64,000 nt of DNA from Hexactinellida sp. DTS-2022 (Eukaryota > Porifera > Hexactinellida). Location of the stretch: NCBI GenBank assembly GCA_028753945.1, contig JAPNXP010000009.1, positions 6,200,001 to 6,264,000 of the forward strand, given 5' to 3'. The notes under the pieces are model-generated. The model did no database searches. It was given only the letters and a program-made list of their open reading frames with translations, and had not been told where the DNA came from. The translations under genes and the position numbers were made by a program. Of this stretch, positions 51,174-63,300 are shown piece after piece (positions within the stretch are counted from its first letter, which is position 1; every line of letters starts with the position of its first letter).

Positions 51174-51727
51174 TGTGTTTATCACTGAACTGTATATGTT
51201 TGCATTAGTTTTATAAGTTGACAGATAGCTTTAACAGTTCTACAGTATGTACTATTTTCAGGCATTTGTGTATTTAACAGTTCTACAGTATGTGTATTAT
51301 TTTCAGACATTTGTGTATATATTTGTTATGTTGTATACTTATTAACTATTCCTAATCTGTAATATTATAATGCTTAATAATGGGAGAATACTTAATCAGC
51401 GATCATCGGTTTTACCATTTTTTCTCTGTTAATGTTAATAGAGAAAATACAAAGTTTAGATCACTGATAAATATTCTCCTTAATTGGGTGACAAACTTAC
51501 ATGTCCTAGCAGAAACTAATTTCTATTGAGATTGTCTCTGATCTGCATAGCAGATGATACGTAAGTAGTGTCAGTAGAATAACTACTTACTTAATTACAA
51601 ACTAAGGGGCTAAATGTATACAGTATATTTATGTGCATATCCCATTCTCGTCTGTTCGGTCTGTTGATACGCTCTCTCGTCCTAGTCTAGAATATTCCAA
51701 TTGATTCAAGAATTAAATAAACTTGAA
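51174..51727. other. Intergenic region with one palindromic element
   Basis: About 550 bp between the tetraspanin and nucleoredoxin genes. It contains two short direct repeats of TTTAACAGTTCTACAGTATG (about 51228-51300) and the inverted repeat described at 51383-51480. Confidence 0.6.
51383..51480. repeat. Palindromic MITE-like inverted repeat, about 98 bp
   Basis: The ends are inverted: GGAGAATACTTAATCAGCGATC on the left (22 positions, some mismatched) against the reverse complement of the right end, AGGAGAATATTTATCAGTGA. The centre has a perfect TTTTCTCT/AGAGAAAA pair around a 12-nt loop. It shares ATCAGnGATC/GATCATCGG with the long inverted repeat at 35.5 kb, so the two may be related. 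Confidence 0.7.
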
Positions 51728-53005
51728 ATGTCCGATATCGTGCAAACTCTTGGCGCAAATCTGGTTAGGAGAGAGGGAGAGGCTCTGGTTGATGTAAAGA
51801 CGGAATCTTTGGTTAAAGAAGGGACTCTCTTCGGTCTGTATTTCTCTGCGAATTGGTGTCCCCCGTGCAAAGCCTTCACGCCTATCTTGGTTGAATGGTT
51901 CACTGCTTTGACTTCTCAGGGTAAGAAGCTAGAAGGAAAACTCGAAATTGTGTTTATCAGTTCAGATGAGAGCGAGGCCCAATTTCAGGATTATTTCAAG
52001 AAGATGCCCTGGTGCGCACTGCCCTATTCCGACCGTGCGAGGAAGAAGAACCTAGCAGAGCAGTATATGGTCACGGGAATACCGAATCTGATTTTCATCG
52101 ATTCTAAGACAGGTAAAGTTAACACGAAGGAGGGTCGACAGATCGTCACTGAGGACAGAGAGGCCGCTGGGTTCCCGTGGGTCCCGACCCCCATTCCCCC
52201 CTCGGACTTCGTCACCAGCTTCCTAACTGATTGCATTCTCGATAGAGAAGGCAACGCCTACAACCCGGAGAAAGTGATAAAGGGCAAAACGGTGAGTTTA
52301 TTTTTCTCTGCGCACTGGTGCCCGCCCTGTGAGAGGTTCACGCCGCGCCTGCTCGAACTGTACAGCAAGGTTAACGAGAAAGCGCACAGGTGGGAGATTA
52401 TATTCTTCAGTCTGGACCGAAACGTGGAGGAATACAAACAGTACTTCTCTACACTGCCTTTCAAGGGGCTACCGTTCGACGTGAAGAGAACCAAGAAGAT
52501 GGCGCGTCGCTTCTTTATCAGTGGAATCCCTGCTGTTGTTATGATGGACGATAAAATGAAAGTACTCAATCTGAACGCGCGCACTCATGTTGAGCTAGAC
52601 TCTACAGCTGACAAGTTTCCATGGAAAGCTGGCATATTTGGCCAAATGAAGACTAACCACGACGCGGCCTTCGCCATTGCTCACCCGTCAGTAATCTACG
52701 CACCTAACGAAACCAAAGAAGAGATAGAACAAGCTAAATGCATCTTACAAGAAGTACATGACAGCTTCAAAAGCAGAGAGGATATTCTGATTAACTTCTT
52801 TTACTACGTCAGAAGTCCAGACACAACGGTCAGCGACCCGTGTGAAGAAATATATCAAAAAGCAATTGGAAAGAACGGTGTTTGTATCCTATTCGACGCT
52901 AAAAACAGCTGCAAATTCGTGTTCGATAAGATTGGCAAGGACGAAATGCGAGACAAGATTCAACAGTTCCTCAGCGACGGATTAAAGATGGAAAAATTGA
53001 GTTAG
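51728..53005 (+). CDS. NXN: Nucleoredoxin
   Basis: Single exon, 425 residues from ATG 51728; human nucleoredoxin is 435. It is a thioredoxin-fold oxidoreductase acting in the cytosol and nucleus, known to restrain Dishevelled and other partners. Three thioredoxin-like domains can be traced. The first two carry intact WCPPC motifs (Trp at ~43 and ~197) in the typical settings FSANWCPPCKAFTP and FSAHWCPPCERFTPRLLELY. Matching cis-Pro segments are GIPNLIFID and GIPAVVMMD. Having two WCPPC motifs is unusual compared with vertebrate NXN (a single WCPPC) and recalls plant-type nucleoredoxins. Confidence 0.88.
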   Translation: MSDIVQTLGANLVRREGEALVDVKTESLVKEGTLFGLYFSANWCPPCKAFTPILVEWFTALTSQGKKLEGKLEIVFISSDESEAQFQDYFKKMPWCALPYSDRARKKNLAEQYMVTGIPNLIFIDSKTGKVNTKEGRQIVTEDREAAGFPWVPTPIPPSDFVTSFLTDCILDREGNAYNPEKVIKGKTVSLFFSAHWCPPCERFTPRLLELYSKVNEKAHRWEIIFFSLDRNVEEYKQYFSTLPFKGLPFDVKRTKKMARRFFISGIPAVVMMDDKMKVLNLNARTHVELDSTADKFPWKAGIFGQMKTNHDAAFAIAHPSVIYAPNETKEEIEQAKCILQEVHDSFKSREDILINFFYYVRSPDTTVSDPCEEIYQKAIGKNGVCILFDAKNSCKFVFDKIGKDEMRDKIQQFLSDGLKMEKLS

Positions 53006-53356
53006 GTTTGTATTCAGTGCATGCCAGTCAGAGATTTTATCAATATTTTTAGTTTAGCTCAGCGGGTGATTTATACTAATTTGTGGCTGAAATGTATATA
53101 TGCTTTGTAGCTTTATATTTTAATTTATTAACCTTTGAAGCTGATAAGAAACTTCTTAACGAGGGGATATACAATAGCCTTTGTACAATATTTGTTGCTA
53201 ATAATCATCGTAATTAGACTAACTCCACAAAATATAAAATTGCACAATATCGATACATATTACTGCAGGCCTAAGATAATAGGGATAGTATGAGTTCGTA
53301 GCTCCTATTCGTAATAGCACACTCTAATGACCTAACGATTATCTGAGGATTAGTAG
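53006..53356. other. Convergent intergenic region NXN/NAMPT
   Basis: About 350 bp between two 3' ends. No feature beyond AT-rich sequence. Confidence 0.45.
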
Positions 53357-55831
<2,475 letters not shown>

Positions 55832-56695
55832 ATGGCATCCTATCTAAGACTCAGTAAAGTGATTGACGGCCCTAGAAATGATTTGTTCAAACCCCCTGGC
55901 TGGTCCCTGGAATGGCATTGTTCTTGGAAATCTTACATTTTCGCTTTGCTCAGTGATGATGTGTTAATTGTCCCTGATGATGCCAGCTACAATTTTCCTA
56001 AATTAAATTTACATATGAGACATGTACTCGAGATTCTTGCAGCATGCATCAAGCTGCCACCAAGCGATAGTGTATTCGACGAGTTGATCAAACCCCACAT
56101 CATAGGCGTTGCTGAGGCATGCTACATGGATCAGGAAAACACTGATATTTTATTGAAAAATTTTAAAATATTTCTTGCCGAATTCACCAAACGACATGAA
56201 TATACTCTGTATTCTGCAATCGATTCAATCGTGCTCAACAATGACTCCACCAGTTTATTCCGCGGTTCCCTAGATCATCTAATATTTGGTAAAATTGTCG
56301 GTGATGCTCTAGGCTTGCATCCAGTTTTCGGTGCAATGCTTAATCCAACAGGCGGCATTTGTGGACCAGACAATAGCAACATATTTCTCCGTGCTCTTGG
56401 AAAGATTCCAATGTTCCGCAGACACAGTATTGTCCACGACGCAGCGGGTTACCTTCGTCTCTACCACGGAGTGGGTCCTGGGTATCTATATTTCAAAACT
56501 GGAGAAATCCGTGGGAGGGGCGTACCTACTAATGGGCACGAGCACATCTGGCAGTACCCTTGGACTAATATTCGAATGCTTGCGACCTGGCAGGCAGGCG
56601 AGCTTAAGTACATGTATCGGGAAGCTTCATCTCCCGAGTTCTATACGTTCTTCATTATCCTCGTTATCGTGGTTATCTTGATAGTAATATTTTGA
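55832..56695 (+). CDS. Unassigned protein with C-terminal membrane anchor
   Basis: Single exon, 287 residues from ATG 55832. I do not recognise a family. The last ~20 residues (FYTFFIILVIVVILIVIF) are a strong hydrophobic tail with nothing after it, typical of tail-anchored proteins. The middle contains a dense, conserved-looking block (~165-240). It has LNPTGGICGPDN, then HDAAGYLRLYHGVGPGYLY with a His-Asp pair followed by Gly-rich turns, and a Trp/His-rich stretch (GHEHIWQYPW). The His-Asp and Gly-Pro-Gly pattern looks like an enzyme or ligand-binding site, but that is inference. A poly(A) signal (AATAAA, 56788-56793) supports expression. Confidence 0.7.
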   Translation: MASYLRLSKVIDGPRNDLFKPPGWSLEWHCSWKSYIFALLSDDVLIVPDDASYNFPKLNLHMRHVLEILAACIKLPPSDSVFDELIKPHIIGVAEACYMDQENTDILLKNFKIFLAEFTKRHEYTLYSAIDSIVLNNDSTSLFRGSLDHLIFGKIVGDALGLHPVFGAMLNPTGGICGPDNSNIFLRALGKIPMFRRHSIVHDAAGYLRLYHGVGPGYLYFKTGEIRGRGVPTNGHEHIWQYPWTNIRMLATWQAGELKYMYREASSPEFYTFFIILVIVVILIVIF

Positions 56696-58023
56696 TACCA
56701 TTACTTGTTATATTGTACTTTATATTAATTGTATACTTTTTATCTGTTAAGTAATTTTGTACCACATAGGTTAATTCTTTTTTATGAAATAAACATCTCA
56801 CTCACTATTAACTATTATTTTATTTGTAATTTCAAGGACGCATAACTTTGATTGCTATGCCTGCAATTATTATTGAAGTTTGATTAGACAATTAACCGGT
56901 TTGCAATTGCTAAACAAATTGTTGTCTATTAAAGAGCTTTTGAAATAATTAAAATTATTTTGCAACGGATTTTCTATGAAATCTCACTTATTCTTTTAAA
57001 TTTTCGATTGCAAAATTAATTAAATTCATGTGTTCAATTAATGAACTGAATGTAAGGAATATCAGTTCTATTAGATTCATACAGAGCCTTAAAGATGAAT
57101 GAACTTTACAAAGAAATTTAATATCGTCTAAATTAGTTTTAGGTCAAGAGACTAAACTCATGTCTTATTTATTTTGTCATTTCATGGGCGTAACTAACTT
57201 AAGATTATTTTACAATTCCATCCTCCATGCTATTGGTGCATTACTTTCTCATTTCACAAAAGGAACTTCAACGTTTACTTTAACAATGCTATACGTGGCA
57301 CAACTAGGCAGTCAACGGTAAATACTGCAAATTGACTGAAATTATTTGTATATTTGACATATTCTTAACATTTTTAGTTAAGTACTTGTATAGTATACCG
57401 TATCAAAAATAATATCGAAAATGTAAAATAGAGAACTAACTGTATAACATAACTCTCCTGTAATTGTCTAAGACTCTAAGTATATTGCATATCTACATAT
57501 ACAAAATATTTTAAACAATTCCTATTTGGACGAGACACAATTAATCCCTAATTTAAATTATTATCTCAATTAATTAATGTATCATTTACAATGAATCACG
57601 AACATAACATAAGATGTGATATTCAAATGCACATGTTATTGAGCATGATCTTGGACCATTTAAATATGACAACATAATAAAATAACCTAATTATTTCTAC
57701 TATCGATCGGGGTTACTTTTGTACATTAATCCCTTTGCAAAGTCAAGTGATTGAGATTTAATTAATGCAAAATTGATTGTTTATTGGTGCTCGTGCTCCA
57801 GGACTATTCTTATGTTCGTTCTAATTTTGTAAAATGGGAAAGTTCTCTCGTGCTTGTTTGTCACGCTACTTTATCTAAACATCTATAAAACAGATACTTT
57901 TAAACTATCAAACACAATTTAGTACTTAACCCCCGAACGTATAGAGAGATTGTAACCATTAGACCAGGTGAATATATAATTTGACATAAATAATAGCAAA
58001 TAAAATTAGTTAAACTATTCTCT
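56696..58023. other. Long AT-rich intergenic region
   Basis: 1.3 kb without a supported gene or repeat. It contains the AATAAA at 56788-56793 for the upstream gene and should hold the zinc-finger gene's promoter. Nothing else seen. Confidence 0.45.
56788..56793 (+). terminator. Poly(A) signal of the tail-anchored protein gene
   Basis: AATAAA, 93 bp after the stop codon at 56693-56695. Confidence 0.6.
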
Positions 58024-58809
58024 ATGCTTGTCAGTTCTAATCAAACACTCAGTAACATGTTACACCATCATAACACTAAAGATGTTGCTCGCGTCGATAA
58101 TATAAACGAAATCGAATTAAAAGTCCAGCATGCCATTTCTACTCTAACTGATGTCTTAAAAGACCTACAAAAACACAAGACGACTAACTTATCAGATGTA
58201 ATGAACCCTTTCAACTTAAATCAAGCTATCAATACGTCACCGGTGGCAGACCGACATGATGTGTTTCTTACTCAACACAATTTAGCTTCGGTTATTTTCC
58301 CTAATGGTACGAATACTGCAGGTGTTGCTATTGTCAAATTAATCGAACAGGAAGATAAGTTTAGTGCGAATAAATGTGACGTTTGTGACAAAGTGTTTGA
58401 CGATAGACAGAAGTTACGTAACCACTCGCGAATACATAGACAGATTAGGAAGTACAAATGCGAAATATGTTCCTTAGGGTTTCCCGTACCATCTAAGTTA
58501 AAGGAGCATATGCGAACTCATACAGGGGAGCGTCCATACCAGTGTGAACTCTGTTTGCGTTGTTTTACCAAGTCAAGCAGTTTAAAGCGTCACCGACGTG
58601 TTCACAAGAACTTCCTTCAACCCTCTCCCGTTCGGACTGGAGGGCACTCAGTGCCTCAGGACCAAGTTGTACAGAGCGTGGATCAGGTTCTCAGTCCAGC
58701 CTACTACAAGGCAGAAGAGATGGAACCAGAAACTTGCGTCACTTATGATGCAGCATTCCTCGCTCATGCCGAGACAAAACTCAGTTCTGAATCTGTATCT
58801 CCTTATTAA
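58024..58809 (+). CDS. Three-finger C2H2 zinc-finger protein
   Basis: Single exon, 261 residues. Three contiguous C2H2 fingers lie at ~120-198: CDVCDKVFDDRQKLRNHSRIH, CEICSLGFPVPSKLKEHMRTH (20 residues quoted or fewer from each) and CELCLRCFTKSSSLKRHRRVH. They are joined by one canonical TGERPYQ linker and one non-canonical linker (RQIRKYK). The N-terminal ~110 residues include an amphipathic helix (VQHAISTLTDVLKDLQKH). The C-terminus is Ser/Gln/Glu-rich, consistent with a transcription regulator. Gene-specific orthology is not assigned. Confidence 0.85.
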   Translation: MLVSSNQTLSNMLHHHNTKDVARVDNINEIELKVQHAISTLTDVLKDLQKHKTTNLSDVMNPFNLNQAINTSPVADRHDVFLTQHNLASVIFPNGTNTAGVAIVKLIEQEDKFSANKCDVCDKVFDDRQKLRNHSRIHRQIRKYKCEICSLGFPVPSKLKEHMRTHTGERPYQCELCLRCFTKSSSLKRHRRVHKNFLQPSPVRTGGHSVPQDQVVQSVDQVLSPAYYKAEEMEPETCVTYDAAFLAHAETKLSSESVSPY

Positions 58810-60304
58810 CTAGCTAACTCATACACTTGTTACTTTTCTATGATGTTGAATAATCTAGTGGTTAATTAATTACTATACTTTGTATTGAAATTTGTAATTT
58901 GAATTATCCAGACCATTAGGAATTATAATAATAAATTATTATTTTTTGCCTTACAAGTTACAATATGATAAATACAACAATCGAATGTTTAATTGAGTGT
59001 AATCTGTTGGAAGAAAGCATCATGCATTATTCATCGATTGAAACTATCAGTAATGGTGAAACTGTCAGTAATGGAATAATCAGACCATAAGGAATTATAA
59101 TTAATAATAATAATTTTTTGCCCTACAATATGATAAATACAACAGTCGAATGTTAAATTGAGTGTAATCTGTTGGAAGTAAGCATCATGCATTATTCATC
59201 GATTGAAACTAATATCTAGTAATGGTGAAACTGTCAGTAATGGAATAATTATTGTGGTTCAATTCATCAACATTCCTTATTGACTTAGTTGTATATTATG
59301 GCTACTTATGTACATGTAAGATATCATAAAAACACATTACCAAATCTACAATTATGCATGATCATGAGTTTTCTACAGACAGTGTGTCTAATCATCCGTA
59401 ATTATTATTACTGAATCATATTTAATAAATTTACACCATGCCTCAATTTCCTCGGTTTCATTGAATTCATTTAATTCGAACTTTTAGATTCGTTTTTAGC
59501 CTCTAATTAGTCTAATAGGTAGTTTTATACCATTGGTTTATCTTATCTTGCACATTCAGATTCAACACATTTCCTTCTTGAAACACATGTAGAGTTGTAC
59601 TGTTCACTCTCTTCTTAGAAGTATTTTGTGAATGCTTTGTGATTTGGGCTTCCGATAATCCGATCTATTGAATTTTATCTAATTATTTGACTATAATTTT
59701 GAAGGTTTCTTCTTGAAAATGCGTCACTAATTTCATTTGTTTTTTTCAATGACTATTTGTACTTATCTTATGGAGCTCCTAGACGATATTTAGTCATTTT
59801 AGTGTTGTCCCTAAATTAACTTTATTCTATGGCTATTAAATTGCAAGATCTATGTAGTTTGACTTTGATATATATTTCGTTGACAAGAAGACTTTTTGCT
59901 AACTAACTAATAATTGAAATCGCTTCATTAACTTCTGTTATCATTTGGATAATAAGTATGTTTCCGATCGTAATGCTATGTAATCTTAATTAGAACCAGC
60001 CTACTACAATAATTGAATCCCGACTGTTGTCACCTTAGTTCAGGTAGACAGCGAGGAGAATTCGTTGCTGCACTATATTGGGATAGAAGTTTTATAATTG
60101 AAGGTAGATATTACTCAAGGTTTCTTTATCAGCTTGCAATGTATATGCACAGAGACATTTGGCTATCAATCGCAGCACTAGATGTCCATTTGTTAATAAG
60201 GCTTACTATTTACATGTGGGTCGTGTGTACGAAGCATAAATAATAAGTCAATGTTCAAATAGTGATCAGGAAAATCACCAATTGTAATTTTTATCGATTC
60301 CAGA
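58810..60304. other. Intergenic region with a tandem duplication
   Basis: About 1.5 kb. It contains the 172-bp duplication described separately. A short open frame near 60013-60243 has no ATG and no protein character. No gene supported. Confidence 0.5.
58909..59250. repeat. Two-copy tandem duplication, 172-bp period
   Basis: Copies at 58909-59080 and 59081-59250, both beginning CAGACCATnAGGAATTATAA and sharing GAGTGTAATCTGTTGGAAG and TGCATTATTCATCGATTG. They differ by small indels in an AAT-rich run. Confidence 0.9.
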
Positions 60305-63300
60305 ATGAGTTTTACATCAATTCACAGAATTATGAAAGGATTTAATTCTTTCGGTCAAAATTCTAATGGTATGAGTAGAAAACGACACAACATCGGTGAC
60401 CCCAGGTAGAATATAATACTATTTTTATTCAAATATATTTTTGCAAGACATCTGTGTATGCAAAAATTAGGCTTCTAGAGATATTTTTGCTAATGCCATT
60501 TTCTTTTTACAGCAATGAACCCAGTATTAGATCATCACTACATATTTTCTTTATTTCTTTTTGACTATGTTTGACTTCATCGATTTAGAAAACGCCTTAT
60601 CAAGATTAATGCTGTGTATGATGGTGATCTAATTCGAATTGAATAATTAGTTTGTAGTTGACCAGAAATGCCACTAAATACAGAGTCGTGAATTCTTTCC
60701 CCATGCGTAAATATCAAAAATATTCATTTGAACTGATAAAGGGTTAGGACAAGATAAACCGAACTAATTGACTCTACAATCAACCAATCTGTGATAATAT
60801 TCATTGCATATTTTCTTCAAAAGTAATTATTTCTTATACGCAAACTACAAATTTTATTTATTCGAATTTAATTAATTGATCTCCCGTTTAGTGCAACAAT
60901 CAATCTATATTTCCCTAACGGAGATGTTTTTGAAGAGAAATGTTACATGAAGGAGCCTATAGCGCAGCAGCTAACTAGAATACTCAACGATCTAAGGGTA
61001 ACTACATTTCTACATTAGATATGTTTCTATTAATTATTCATTTATTCAATAGCGACAAGGTTCAACTTTCATGAAAAAGAAGTATCACTATCATGCATTG
61101 CACCCAGTCGACCTACTGATACTCGATGAGGTAATATCCTATATTGGTTCATATGTCATGTTATTCATTAAATGATTTGTTTTTCTTGGTTACAGGATCA
61201 CAAGTTTATCCCTAACGATAGACCACCTGGTAATTGGCCTTCAATCGTGAAATGTATTATGCAAGAGAGGAAACCTCTTCTCTATGTATGGAGCTTCAAA
61301 TTTTCTGAGAAGGATAAAGTTTCTTTCCCAGATGTGGCCCACATGACAGAGCGCAAGTTCTTTGCTCAGAAAAAGTCAGATCCAGTTGATAAACAAGAAA
61401 TACAATCGCATAATTTGCCACTTGTTTCGAGAGCAAACTCTCTTTCCGATATAGGATCTCGGAAGGTGCCCTTACAATTTGATGACTCACAAAGGTACAT
61501 CCTTACTGTACTATATAGTAATTAAACTGATCACTAATACTTGATTTGCTACCAAACGAAGAGGGCTTTGGTTTAGAGATGTTAGGGATTGACAACATTG
61601 AAACAAATGTGTTCAGTAAAGACTTAAAACACAAATTTGTTCATGCTTAGCTTCAACTGTATTTGATCTCCTATAAGGTGAACTCTCATAAGAAATCTAC
61701 ACTTATTTATAAAACTATACAATTTAATGGACTTGTTCTTAATCATCATGTGTTAAACTCCGTACATCTTCTTTGTATTCCCTCTTGTAGTATGAAGAAC
61801 TTCATTCAGTGGCACTTGTTTAATTTTAGCAATTTTTTCTGCCACATGCAGCACCATAATTGGATGAGAGAATCTAATTTTCTCCTTTAGCTCTATAGGA
61901 ACCATGTAAGGCGCATCTGTCTCTAACAACAAGTGCTCCAGTGGAACTAAACTCGTAGTTTCTCTAACTTGTGATAACTTCTTGACTGTAATGCTTCCAG
62001 TGATACCGATGTACATGTTAGGGAATGTGGCTATTAGCTCAACAGCTGTTGCGGCCGGTCCAGTGTAACAGTGTAAGTGGATCCGCCACTCCTTCGGCAG
62101 CTCTGCTAGCAGAATGTCCGTCAGTTCGTCTTCTGCCTGTCTACAGTGGATCTGCACTGGCTTGTTGTACTGCAGAGCTAGCTGTAGCTGATCTTTAAGA
62201 ACTCGTATCTGTGTTTCTCGGTCGCTAGGACTCACCTGTGAGAAATCTAGCCCGATCTCCCCTAGAGCCACGCACTTGGGGTGCATTAGAGCCTCGCACA
62301 GCTTGGCTTTCAGTGTTTCTGTGTAGTACTTGGAGTTGTGAGGGTGAATGCCAAACGTAGCCCACACCTTGTCATCTTTGAGAATCTGTTCGAAAGCCCC
62401 TAAAGATGAGAATGCTGTCGGATCACAGAAGGTACTGATACACCCATCGAATCCGCTAGGATACTGGTTAGCGAGCATAAACTCTTTAAAAACTGACTCA
62501 GTGATTATAAGGTGATGTCTCTCGAACACGTACTCCAAATGACAATGCGTGTCTATGTAGTGTGTATCTTCTTTGATTAGATATGACAAATCTAGTAAAG
62601 ACTGAAGATAGTATGTTTGTGCTTTTTCTGCTTCTTTCCCTTTACCAGAAATATGTACTGTACTAATCAAATGACCTTTGCCTGCTTCTTGTAGAGATTC
62701 TTGTTCTGCGAATTTGACTGGACAGTTCATCTGCACGTGACCCTCATCTTGACAGTAATAACACTTGACAGTTCTCTTACCGCTGGTTACTTTCGACCTT
62801 ACAGTGGAAGGGCAGTTTCTCTTGGTGTGGCCTGTCTCTCTGCATGCGTAGCATACGATGCCTTTTTGGGATTTGCCGCTATATTTCCATTCTTCTTTAT
62901 TCGAGTCATCTCCACCTTCAGCCATGAATTAACTTTACTAATCTTATTTCTAATTAATAGAATATTATATCAATGCTCTATACATATTAGTTCTTGTACC
63001 ATGGCTGAATGAATGGTTTAGTAGTTTTGTAATTCTCTCTAAATTTATTGATTTTATATTTCAGTACACCGAAAGCAAAGCCTCGACTTCGCAGCAACCC
63101 ATTAATCAACTCAACTTCACAGCTACTGAACAATGCCCCACCCATCCCGCCCAAAACAAAGTGTTCTAGCATGACTTGTATCGACGAACAGATCAGTTCG
63201 GGCAGACAGGATGACTCATTCAGTTTACCCTCTGCTATTGACAAGGACTCCATCGCTTCAGATATACAACAGTTAAGTATCAAGAGAAATACAATGGTGG

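Noticed and set aside
60013-60243. 76-codon open frame
   Set aside because: No ATG start and no recognisable protein features.
60597-60646. Possible extra exon (reads KRLIKINAVYDGDLIRI after TTTAG) in the proline-rich gene
   Set aside because: It looks protein-like, but no donor keeps the frame with the next exon, whereas joining 60405 directly to 60892 does.
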